A DNA stretch of 6,370 nt from Pseudonocardiales bacterium (GTDB lineage Bacteria > Actinomycetota > Actinomycetes > Mycobacteriales > Pseudonocardiaceae). Positions within the stretch are counted from its first letter, which is position 1. Every line of letters starts with the position of its first letter. The position numbers and the translations under genes are program-made. The notes under the pieces were generated by a model. It ran no database searches. It had not been told where the DNA came from and worked only from the letters and a program-made list of their open reading frames with translations. Below are positions 1 to 5,239 of the stretch, piece by piece. The DNA lies in the NCBI GenBank assembly GCA_013695005.1, contig JACDBJ010000073.1, positions 1 through 6,370 of the forward strand, given 5' to 3'.

Positions 1-1059
1 CGCGCTGTTGCCGACCCGGACCGGCCGAGAGTCCCGCCAGCCGCGCAGGTGGCCCAGCTCGCGCTCACTCAGGTCGTGCTCGCCACCAACGCCGAACATG
101 ATCTGCAGGTCGCTGCCGTCGCCGACACTGGCCGCGGCACTCCCGGCGAGGTAGTCGAAGAACTGGTGCGCCTCGTCGGGGCAGGCCGCCACCCACAGCG
201 CCTCCATGGTGAACGACGCGTCGCGCACCCAGGCGTAGCGGTAGTCCCAGTTGCGCTCGCCGCCGATGCCCTCGGGCAGTGAGGTGGTGGCCGCGGCACA
301 GACTGCGCCGGTCGGCTGGTAGGCCAGTGCCTGCAGCACCCGGCCGCTGTGGTGCACCAGCTCGCGCCACGGACCCTGGTAGCTCTGGTGGATGCGCGAC
401 CAGTTGCGCCACGCCTCGATGGTGGCGCGCAGCGCGGCGTCCAGCTCAGCCTGACCGACCGGCGCCGGCCGCGCCTCGGAGGTTGTGCGGTGCGCCAGCC
501 CCAGCAGTAGCTTCTCACCGGCGCGAAGCCTGACGGTGGCGCTGGCCCGCCCGTCGGCGACGGCGAACGGCGCCTCGCAGGACAGCACGAGCACATCGGC
601 TCCACCCCGTACTGTTAGCCCACCATCCATAGTGGACAGCAGCGGCCGGATCAGTCCGTACTCCGGCCGCGGGGCGAACTCGACCTGCACCTCGACCTGC
701 CCAGACGTGCACTCCGCGGAGCGGACCAGCAGTCGTGGTGCGGTGGCGCCCAAGGCGTGCGGATCGTCGTCTGCGGAGGCTCCGGTGGCCAGCGCGTCGG
801 TCAGCGCGAGCGTGCCGAGCGGGTTGGCGAACGTCGTCTCCAGCACCATCGTCTCGTCCAGGTAGCGGCGGGTGGTCTCGCTCGGTCCGACTGGGGCGAT
901 CGAGAAGTGTCCGGCATCGGCATCGAGCAGCCGGCCGAACACCGACGGGCTGTCGAAGCGTGGGAAGCACAACCAGTCCAGCGAGCCGGCGCGGCTCACC
1001 AGCGCAGCGCTGTGGCGGTCGGAGAGCAGGGCGTAGTCGGCGATCGGCGTGGTGCTCAT
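1..1059 (-). CDS. Glycoside hydrolase family 15 protein (glucoamylase/trehalase-like), 3' end beyond window
   Basis: The reading frame from ATG 1059 is open for 353 codons to the window edge, so the C-terminal part is missing; GH15 proteins of this type are usually about 600 residues. The start MSTTPIADYALLSDRHSAAL is typical of the family, followed by SLDWLCFPRFDSPSVFGRLL (residues 26-45) in the N-terminal beta-sandwich domain. The catalytic (alpha/alpha)6 barrel begins near residue 220, with the hallmark RNWDYRYAWVRDASF (269-283) and the later segment GHLRGWRDSRPVRVGN (336-351). The family hydrolyses terminal alpha-glucosidic bonds from the non-reducing end of starch- or glycogen-like glucans; actinobacterial members also include trehalases, so the substrate is open. 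No signal peptide is visible, which suggests a cytoplasmic enzyme. A good ribosome binding site, GGAGGA, lies 6 nt before the ATG. The catalytic acids of the C-terminal half cannot be checked here. Family assignment is secure; specificity is not. Confidence 0.93.
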   Translation of the reverse strand, partial: MSTTPIADYALLSDRHSAALVSRAGSLDWLCFPRFDSPSVFGRLLDADAGHFSIAPVGPSETTRRYLDETMVLETTFANPLGTLALTDALATGASADDDPHALGATAPRLLVRSAECTSGQVEVQVEFAPRPEYGLIRPLLSTMDGGLTVRGGADVLVLSCEAPFAVADGRASATVRLRAGEKLLLGLAHRTTSEARPAPVGQAELDAALRATIEAWRNWSRIHQSYQGPWRELVHHSGRVLQALAYQPTGAVCAAATTSLPEGIGGERNWDYRYAWVRDASFTMEALWVAACPDEAHQFFDYLAGSAAASVGDGSDLQIMFGVGGEHDLSERELGHLRGWRDSRPVRVGNSA

Positions 1060-1140
1060 AGAAATTCCTCCATGGTTTGGTCTGAGCGCATAGAGCCGCG
1101 CAGGCGGGCCGGCGTTACGCCCGGGCCGCTCATCGGCCGG

Positions 1141-1389
1141 CCCGACGGCGCGGAGGCCACAACGGACGTCATCGAGCACGGCCTGCAGGTGTGCATGAGC
1201 CAGCTGTCGGCCGCCGGCACCAAGCCGATCCTGTTCGGCGAGGTGCGCGACCAGTACGGCGGCATCGACGTCCTGATCAACAACGCCGGCATCCAGATCG
1301 CGGAGGACAGCCACCTGCTGGCGATCGAGCAGTTCGACAAGGTACTTGCGGTGGACCTGCGCGGCGCGTTCCTCTGCGCCCACAGTGGC
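1141..1389 (+). pseudogene. Short-chain dehydrogenase/reductase remnant (glucose 1-dehydrogenase-like)
   Basis: Frame 1 shows an internal SDR piece: GGIDVLINNAGIQIAED (1258-1308) with the family's NNAG motif, then FDKVLAVDLRGAFLCAH (1333-1383), the usual helix and strand after it. The N-terminal TGxxxGIG dinucleotide-binding motif is absent. Between GTKPI and FGEVRDQYGG about 15 residues, including the usual AD(V)S region, appear to be missing. After CAH the similarity stops abruptly, so the catalytic Ser and YxxxK are absent. The frame stays open to 1578, but the sequence after 1389 does not look like an SDR. It is therefore a relic with N-terminal, internal and C-terminal losses and should not give an active enzyme. 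It faces the GH15 gene head to head, so the GH15 promoter must lie in or beside it. The left boundary is approximate, because resemblance fades before about position 1195. Confidence 0.72.
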
Positions 1390-1530
1390 TCAACACCCGC
1401 CACGGGCGTGGTCGTGGCGAAGAACCTTCGTCTTGCCGAGCTCGCAAGGGATCGCGTCACGGAGTTCCTGCTGGTCGTCGCACGCCAAGCTGCGCGGCGC
1501 ACCGGCGCCTGGGTCGCCCCGCCTGACCAT
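1390..1530 (-). CDS. Possible 46-residue hypothetical protein downstream of the toxin gene
   Basis: An ATG at 1530 opens 46 codons that begin MVRRGDPGAGAPRSL and end HDHARGGC. It lies only 10 nt after the toxin stop. A TGAGG ribosome-binding-like sequence, overlapping that stop, sits 8 nt before the ATG. About 80 percent of its codons end in G or C, somewhat better than the opposing plus-strand frame over the same stretch. The product is hydrophilic, without membrane segment or recognised domain; the central part (ELRDAIPCELGKTKVL) could form a helix. The stop coincides with the point where the SDR relic ends, so this may instead be the tail of another broken gene. It is a weak candidate: chance open frames of this length are common at this base composition. 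Confidence 0.2.
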   Translation of the reverse strand: MVRRGDPGAGAPRSLACDDQQELRDAIPCELGKTKVLRHDHARGGC

Positions 1531-1540
1531 CGTCTAGGCC

Positions 1541-1918
1541 TCACACCCGCTGGACGACGGCGTCTACAACGCGGGTAGCGAGCAGCGCGGTGATGTCGTC
1601 GGTGTCGCCGGTGAGGACGCGGTCACCGGGTGTGGCAAGCACGGCGATGTGCCCGTCGACGACATCGGCGGTGCGGCTGCGGCGCAGCAGGATGCCTATC
1701 TGTCGGCCGGCCTCGGGCGAGAGACCCTCGGTCCGGACACCGGCGAGGATGCGCGCGAGGTTCGCTTGGCGGGACCCGTCGCGCCAGACCTGAGCCACGA
1801 CGGCGGCGCTGGTCAGCGCCGGAACCCGTTCCTGTTGAGCGACCCGGAGCAACGCCCCGATGGTCCGATCCCGACGGTCGACGGCGACGAGCGCACCGGC
1901 GTCCAGCACGAGCCTCAT
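1541..1918 (-). CDS. vapC: PIN-domain ribonuclease toxin, VapC family
   Basis: This 125-residue protein has the length and layout of a VapC toxin, a metal-dependent ribonuclease that stops growth by cutting RNA when its antitoxin is degraded. The first strand MRLVLDAGALVAVDR carries the first acidic residue, D6. The centre has the VVAQVWRDGSRQ segment (40-51), then DVVDGHIAVLA (85-95) with D88, and LTGDTDDI (102-109) with D105, D107 and D108. At residue 43, where many PIN domains have a catalytic Glu, the protein has Gln; as far as I recall, this VVAQVWR form recurs in an actinobacterial subfamily, so it need not mean inactivity. The ATG at 1918 overlaps the antitoxin stop as ATGA, which decides the start over in-frame upstream codons and implies translational coupling. 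RNA target unknown. Confidence 0.88.
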   Translation of the reverse strand: MRLVLDAGALVAVDRRDRTIGALLRVAQQERVPALTSAAVVAQVWRDGSRQANLARILAGVRTEGLSPEAGRQIGILLRRSRTADVVDGHIAVLATPGDRVLTGDTDDITALLATRVVDAVVQRV

Positions 1919-2166
1919 GTGGCATGCCCGCGAGCCCCCCGGACGACCCCCAGGGTGGCGGCCGCCGCGTCGAGCTCGTCGTCGTCGAACGGCCCGTCCT
2001 CGGCCTCCCACACGTCGAGCGCAACCGCCAGGAGCTCGTTGTGCAGGCGGTCAGCGGCGGCTGCCGCTAGCCAGCTTGACACGCTCATCCCAGCCCGCTC
2101 CGCGGCCTCACGCACGGCCGCTCCGAGCTGGGCTTCCATAGTCAACGAGAGCCGGTCGACGGCCAT
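1915..2166 (-). CDS. vapB: Ribbon-helix-helix antitoxin, VapB family
   Basis: This 83-residue protein precedes and overlaps the PIN-domain toxin, as expected for a VapB antitoxin that binds DNA and blocks its toxin. The N-terminus reads as ribbon-helix-helix: strand VDRLSLTME (3-11), helix AQLGAAVREAAERAG (12-26), turn at SVSS, and helix WLAAAAADRLHNELL (32-46). The C-terminal acidic part, VWEAEDGPFDDDELDAAAA (52-70), is the likely toxin-binding tail. The start is placed at ATG 2166, not at GTG 2199. A TACCCT promoter element ends 7 nt before this ATG, as in leaderless actinobacterial mRNAs, no Shine-Dalgarno sequence is visible, and the longer form would add 11 residues unlike the family. 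Autoregulation is expected through the inverted repeat at 2182-2197. Confidence 0.85.
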   Translation of the reverse strand: MAVDRLSLTMEAQLGAAVREAAERAGMSVSSWLAAAAADRLHNELLAVALDVWEAEDGPFDDDELDAAAATLGVVRGARGHAT

Positions 2167-2173
2167 GACTGCA

Positions 2174-2197
2174 AGGGTAACGCATATCGCCGTATGC
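2174..2197 (-). promoter_or_regulatory. vapBC promoter -10 element and operator-like inverted repeat
   Basis: Reading the minus strand, TACCCT (2179-2174) fits the actinobacterial -10 pattern TANNNT and stands 7 nt before the antitoxin ATG, so transcription could begin at or beside the start codon. Directly upstream is a perfect inverted repeat, GCATA-N6-TATGC (2182-2186 and 2193-2197). It fills the spacer between the -10 and the place where a -35 would be (about 2198-2203, no good consensus). A ribbon-helix-helix dimer bound there would block the polymerase, which fits autorepression by the VapBC complex. The positions are seen; the function is inferred. Confidence 0.5.
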
Positions 2198-2351
2198 ACG
2201 GACTGCGACGTGACTGTAGTGGCCCGGACCGTCGCAGGCCTGAGCGCCCGACGTTGACGATCATCGCGAATGCGCTACGAGTGGTCGACCACATCGCGGA
2301 GCGGCTGCACGCCCGCATGCCTGCCGGCGCACGTTGATCAGCGCAGTGCAG
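2198..2351. other. Intergenic stretch between metal transporter and vapBC, with a 12-bp palindrome
   Basis: No gene is supported here. It holds the perfect palindrome GTGGTCGACCAC at 2281-2292. It also has a 28-codon plus-strand open stretch (2254-2337) whose last residues read VVDHIAERLHARMPAGAR; it has only a TTG start, no ribosome binding site and no recognised relative, so it may be a gene-tail relic or chance. ACGTTGA occurs at both ends of that stretch (2251-2257 and 2331-2337). No convincing terminator follows the transporter gene; GCTGCAC (2304-2310) and GTGCAGC (2346-2352) could pair across a 35-nt loop. Confidence 0.35.
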
Positions 2352-3110
2352 CTAGCCCAGCAGGTAGCCGAGCACGAGGCCGAGCGCCACGGCAACGGCC
2401 ACCGAGCGACGGACCTCGTCGAACGCGTACGGAATGATCGAGATCGAGAGGACCGCGAGGATCGCACCGGACGCGATCGCCTGAAGCGTGCCGATCACGG
2501 CCAGCGGGGCGCCCGCTAGCAGCGTCCCACCCAGCACGGTGGCCAGCCCGAGCGCGAGGCCGATGCCGGTGATCAACCCGACCGCGAACCGCCGGGAGCG
2601 TCCGCCGACGAGCAGCGGCTGGGTCGCGCCGTAGGACTCCGTCAGGTTGCCGAGCACGACGGCCGCCAGCAGGGCAAACCCACCCTCGCCTGCGGCCACC
2701 ATCAGCCCGAGCGCCACGGACTCCGGTATCCCGTCGATCACGATGCCCACGGCGATCGCCTCCCCGCGGGCCGTGGCAGCCGTGTCGCCACTCGCCATCA
2801 TCGGCATGGGCGCACCCGATGCGGCCGCATGCCCGGAACGTCGCATCATCTCTATCTCGGAGTCCCGGGAGAGCCAGGCGTCGGCGCCGATGTAGATGGC
2901 AGTCCCGGCGAGCACGCCCCCCGCGGTCAACCACTTGCCGGCGGCTGCGTCGGCGGCCGGTAACAGCTCGAGCGCGACTGCCGCGAGCAAAATGCCGCCA
3001 CCGAACGCGGTGAGCATGGACGCCAGCCAGGACGGGAGCTGGAACCGAACCGCAGCCAGTGCACCGAGCACGAGGCTTGCCATGACGAGCACACCGACGG
3101 CGAGGAGCAC
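2352..3110 (-). CDS. ZIP-family divalent metal transporter
   Basis: The 252-residue product is almost entirely hydrophobic, with eight likely membrane segments near residues 2-21, 29-51, 60-80, 118-140, 143-163, 174-198, 203-228 and 235-252, the usual ZIP topology. Segment 2 has FGGGILLAAVALELLP (36-51). Segment 4 carries IDGIPESVALGL (125-136), the place of the canonical HNxPEG metal-binding motif, with the first His replaced by Asp126 and Glu130 kept. Segment 5 has NLTES (155-159). The family moves Zn, Fe or Mn into the cytosol. The loop between segments 3 and 4 has one His but five Met within residues 88-105 (MM, MPMM and neighbours), in place of a His-rich loop. GTG 3110 is the start: an in-frame stop lies four codons upstream, no Shine-Dalgarno is seen, and TAGCGT ends 6 nt before it, suggesting a leaderless mRNA. 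The metal is not predictable. Confidence 0.88.
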   Translation of the reverse strand: MLLAVGVLVMASLVLGALAAVRFQLPSWLASMLTAFGGGILLAAVALELLPAADAAAGKWLTAGGVLAGTAIYIGADAWLSRDSEIEMMRRSGHAAASGAPMPMMASGDTAATARGEAIAVGIVIDGIPESVALGLMVAAGEGGFALLAAVVLGNLTESYGATQPLLVGGRSRRFAVGLITGIGLALGLATVLGGTLLAGAPLAVIGTLQAIASGAILAVLSISIIPYAFDEVRRSVAVAVALGLVLGYLLG

Positions 3111-3116
3111 GAGTGG

Positions 3117-3122
3117 ACGCTA
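3117..3122 (-). promoter_or_regulatory. Candidate -10 element for the ZIP transporter
   Basis: TAGCGT on the minus strand matches TANNNT and is followed by 6 nt and then the GTG start at 3110, so the first transcribed base could be the start codon. There is no ribosome binding site, which is consistent. No clear -35 and no Zur-like AT-rich palindrome is visible upstream. A six-base degenerate match is weak evidence alone. Confidence 0.35.
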
Positions 3123-3271
3123 ACCCGGACCGTCCGATGATCTAGTAACGGTACCGCCTCCCGCGGGTCAGTAGGGCATGAGCAACCCAGTCGATGTGGC
3201 GGACGCGGTCGCCGGGACTGCGCCCTTCCGGGCATAGGCACCCTGCCAACGCCGTGGAAAGGCCGTACGTT

Positions 3272-3333
3272 CGGCTGGTGGCTCGACGAGGGATCGCGGA
3301 GCGCCACCAGCCGGTTACCGAGTAGCGATCCCT
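3272..3333. repeat. Two interleaved perfect inverted repeats (pseudoknot-like A-B-A'-B')
   Basis: Arm A, CGGCTGGTGGC (3272-3282), pairs perfectly with A' GCCACCAGCCG (3303-3313), 11 bp. Arm B, AGGGATCGC (3289-3297), lies inside the A loop and pairs perfectly with B' GCGATCCCT (3325-3333), 9 bp, which lies outside it. As RNA this is the order of an H-type pseudoknot, with connecting loops of 6, 5 and 11 nt; the two stems could also form one at a time. As DNA it could be a compound operator. It sits in the divergent control region between the ZIP gene and the F420 oxidoreductase, and B' ends on the first base of a TAGGAT promoter-like hexamer. No coding function explains it. Confidence 0.8.
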
Positions 3334-3338
3334 AGGAT
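3333..3338 (+). promoter_or_regulatory. Candidate -10 element TAGGAT upstream of the F420 oxidoreductase
   Basis: TAGGAT fits TANNNT and lies 6 nt before ATG 3345, the same geometry as at the divergent ZIP gene. Transcription would begin near 3345, giving an mRNA that starts with the short ORF. The inverted repeats at 3272-3333 would then lie over the -35 region rather than in the transcript. AGGA within it (3334-3337) can instead be read as a ribosome binding site for the same ATG. No strong -35 is seen. Confidence 0.35.
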
Positions 3339-3344
3339 GTGCCC

Positions 3345-3377
3345 ATGAAGAGCGGCCCAGGCTGCACACGGCGTTGA
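3345..3377 (+). CDS. Possible 10-codon leader peptide ORF
   Basis: ATG 3345 opens MKSGPGCTRR and stops at TGA 3375-3377, 19 nt before the start of the F420 oxidoreductase and 5 nt before its GGAGG ribosome binding site. AGGA lies 7 nt upstream, or the ORF is leaderless behind TAGGAT. The position suits a leader ORF whose translation could influence the next gene; the peptide has one Cys and two terminal Arg, and no run of one amino acid as in classic attenuators. An ORF this short may occur by chance. Confidence 0.22.
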   Translation: MKSGPGCTRR

Positions 3378-3396
3378 CAGCCGGAGGTTGATCGTT

Positions 3397-4332
3397 GTGG
3401 ACCTCAGGATCTTCACCGAGCCTCAGCAGGGTGCGCACTATGACGACCTGCTGCGGCTCGCGCAACGAAGCGAGGATTGCGGCTTCGACGGCTTCTTCCG
3501 CTCGGACCACTACCTGGCCATCGGGGACGGCTCCGGGGAACCAGGGCCAACCGACGCGTGGGCGACGCTCGCCGCGCTGGCCAGGGAGACCTCTCGAATC
3601 CGGCTCGGCACCCTGCTGACGCCGGTGACGTTCCGGCTACCCGGGCCGCTGGCGATCATGGTGGCGCAGGTCGACCAGATGTCTGGCGGGCGGATCGAGC
3701 TGGGCCTCGGCGCCGGGTGGTTCGACGCCGAGCATGCCGCCTACGGGATCCCGTTCCCGCCGGCGGCGGAACGTTTCGACCTGCTGACCGAGCAGCTCGC
3801 GGTGATCACCGGGCTGTGGCGGACACTGCCCGGCGACCTGTTCGACTTCGACGGCGAGCACTACCGCCTGCGGGACTGCCCAGCGCTGCCGAAGCCGGTG
3901 CAGCAGGCTCACCCGCCGGTGATCCTCGGCGGCACCGGGCCACGTCGCGGCCCTGCGCTCGCCGCCGAGTACGCGGCGGAGTACAACGTCGCGTTCCATC
4001 CGATCGACGTGGCCGCCCGCCAGTTCACCCGAGTCGAGCGGGCGTGTGCGGCGATCGGGCGGGATCCGGCGACGATGATCCGCTCGCTGGCCCTGACCGT
4101 GGCCGTGGGCTGCGACGACGCCGAGGTGGCCCGGCGCGCGTTGGCGATCGGCCGCGATGTCGAGGAGCTGCGGGTCTCCGGCCTCGCCGGCACGCCGTCG
4201 GAAGTGCTGGACCGCATCGGTCAGTGGCGCGAGCAGACCGGTGCCACCCGCCTCTACCTGCAGGTACTCGACCTCGGCGACCTCGACCACATCGAGTTGA
4301 TCGCCGCGGAGGTTGCACCGCCGCTGCGGTGA
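3397..4332 (+). CDS. LLM-class F420-dependent oxidoreductase (Rv1855c-like group)
   Basis: The 311-residue product is a luciferase-like TIM-barrel enzyme of the kind that uses coenzyme F420 for hydride transfer. It starts MDLRIFTEPQQGAHYDDLLR, then GFDGFFRSDHYLAIGDG (29-45) and RIRLGTLLTPVTFRLPGPLA (67-86). The strongest signature is QVDQMSGGRIELGLGAGWFD (91-110), followed by EHAAYGIPFPPAAERFDLL (112-130) and the barrel strand PPVILGGTGPRRGPALAAEY (173-192). The whole pattern is that of the Rv1855c-type F420 group; the substrate is unknown. GTG 3397 is chosen because GGAGG (3383-3387) lies 9 nt before it and the protein then begins as relatives do; a TTG at 3388 directly abuts that site. It converges on the hydroxyacid dehydrogenase with 11 nt between the stops and is divergent from the ZIP gene. 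F420 use is inferred from family. Confidence 0.9.
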   Translation: MDLRIFTEPQQGAHYDDLLRLAQRSEDCGFDGFFRSDHYLAIGDGSGEPGPTDAWATLAALARETSRIRLGTLLTPVTFRLPGPLAIMVAQVDQMSGGRIELGLGAGWFDAEHAAYGIPFPPAAERFDLLTEQLAVITGLWRTLPGDLFDFDGEHYRLRDCPALPKPVQQAHPPVILGGTGPRRGPALAAEYAAEYNVAFHPIDVAARQFTRVERACAAIGRDPATMIRSLALTVAVGCDDAEVARRALAIGRDVEELRVSGLAGTPSEVLDRIGQWREQTGATRLYLQVLDLGDLDHIELIAAEVAPPLR

Positions 4333-4353
4333 CCCGCCGTCCCTCAGCGGCGG
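4318..4353. terminator. Candidate bidirectional terminator hairpin across converging stops
   Basis: CCGCCGCTG (4318-4326) and CAGCGGCGG (4345-4353) form a perfect 9-bp G+C-rich stem around an 18-nt loop that contains the stop codon of the plus-strand oxidoreductase; the stop of the minus-strand dehydrogenase overlaps the right arm. A hairpin between converging genes 11 nt apart could end transcription from both sides. There is no T-run on either side, which is common for actinobacterial terminators but lowers certainty; both arms also lie in coding sequence. Confidence 0.45.
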
Positions 4354-5204
4354 AAGGAGTGCAGCACGGCGGCCATGTCCTCGTCCGCGTGACCGGCGTC
4401 GGCGGCGGCCTGGAACTGCGTCTGCAGTACGTGCATGAGCCGGTCGTCGGTACCGGCGGTGTGCATCGCCTGCGCGATGAGCGCGGCGTCCTTGATCGCT
4501 CCGTTGAGCGGGAACGCCGGCGGGAACTCCTTGGCGATCATGGTCTTCCCCTTGAGCTGCGCGTAGGCGCAGTCGGTCGGCGAGCCCGCGATGGTGTCGA
4601 GGAACAGCTGCGGGTCGAGCCCGAGGTCGCCCGCCAGCTCGACGGCCTGCGCGGTGGCCGCGACGAGCGAGAGCACCCACGAGTTCACGGTGAGCTTCAA
4701 CCGCTGTCCGTCGCCGGGCTGCTCGCCGACCCACACCGTTCGCGAGCCGACCGCGTCGAACAGTGGTGTCACCGTGTCGTGGAGCGCCGCAGGGCAGCCG
4801 GCGAGTACGACGAGCGTGCCCTGCTCGGCCGGCTGACGGGTGCCGAGCACCGGCGCGTCCACGAAGAAGACGCCGTGCCGCTCGGCAAGCTCGGCGAGCG
4901 TTGCCGTGACGTCGACCCCGACCGTGCTGCTCTGCACCCAGACGGTGCCGGGGCCGACCGCGGGCAGTGCCTGCTCCATCACGGCGACGACGGCCTCGAG
5001 GTCGAACAGCATGGTGAGCACGATGTCCGCGTCCGCTACGGCGGAGGTGACGTCCGGCGCGACGGTCACACCGGCGCCGGCGAGCGCCTGCGCCTTGTCC
5101 GGGCTGCGGTTCCACACCGTCACCTCGAACCCGGCGCCGGCCAGGTTCTTCGCCATCCCGGCGCCCATGATCCCGGTGCCCAGCACCGTCACCGCCGTCG
5201 CCAC
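4344..5204 (-). CDS. NAD(P)-dependent beta-hydroxyacid dehydrogenase (3-hydroxyisobutyrate dehydrogenase-like)
   Basis: The 286-residue protein has both domains of the 3-hydroxyisobutyrate/6-phosphogluconate dehydrogenase superfamily. The Rossmann domain opens with VTVLGTGIMGAGMAKNL (5-21), and WNRSPDKA (31-38) follows the second strand. The substrate-side motif SSTVG (92-96) is present. DAPVLGTRQPAEQGTLVVLAG (116-136) matches the family's DAPVxG...A..G.L stretch. The catalytic Lys is probably K170 with N174 nearby (GDGQRLKLTVNSW, 164-176), and K238 lies in the conserved KDAAL. Such enzymes reversibly oxidise beta-hydroxyacids; some relatives reduce aldehydes or imines, so the substrate is open. 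GTG 5204 is chosen because AAGGAGG (5216-5210) lies 5 nt before it; GTG 5225 would add seven polar residues and absorb that site. It follows the second F420 enzyme on the same strand by 34 nt, so the two are probably one operon. Confidence 0.88.
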   Translation of the reverse strand: MATAVTVLGTGIMGAGMAKNLAGAGFEVTVWNRSPDKAQALAGAGVTVAPDVTSAVADADIVLTMLFDLEAVVAVMEQALPAVGPGTVWVQSSTVGVDVTATLAELAERHGVFFVDAPVLGTRQPAEQGTLVVLAGCPAALHDTVTPLFDAVGSRTVWVGEQPGDGQRLKLTVNSWVLSLVAATAQAVELAGDLGLDPQLFLDTIAGSPTDCAYAQLKGKTMIAKEFPPAFPLNGAIKDAALIAQAMHTAGTDDRLMHVLQTQFQAAADAGHADEDMAAVLHSFRR

Positions 5205-5227
5205 ATCGTCCTCCTTATCCGCCACGT

Positions 5228-5239
5228 ACCTGGCCAGGT
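5228..5239. repeat. 12-bp perfect palindrome between two operon genes
   Basis: ACCTGGCCAGGT is a perfect palindrome in the 34-nt gap between the F420 oxidoreductase stop and the dehydrogenase start. It could be a protein-binding site for an internal promoter, a processing site or chance; it has no loop, so it makes a poor hairpin. Confidence 0.4.

Noticed and set aside
1399..1418. GCCACG-N8-CGTGGC hairpin as a terminator for vapC
   Set aside because: The stem is only 6 bp, has no T-run, lies about 120 bp past the toxin stop and may be inside another small ORF.
757..1578. A single 273-codon plus-strand gene containing the SDR segment
   Set aside because: Its first hundred codons are antisense to the well-supported GH15 gene, and only about 1141-1389 resembles an SDR.
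2254..2337. A 28-codon plus-strand ORF as a real small gene
   Set aside because: It has only a TTG start, no ribosome binding site and no recognised relative; noted as part of the intergenic stretch only.
3374..3379. Perfect TTGACA as a -35 element
   Set aside because: A -10 at the right distance would fall at or inside the start of the F420 oxidoreductase, and no TANNNT is well placed there.
3142..3510. A 122-codon minus-strand frame across the divergent intergenic region
   Set aside because: It runs antisense into the F420 oxidoreductase, has no recognisable domain, and would have to be translated through the inverted-repeat region.
3637..5115. A 492-codon minus-strand open frame over the same region
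   Set aside because: It is a shifted or antisense reading of two well-supported genes and its composition is low-complexity Arg/Ala/Gly.
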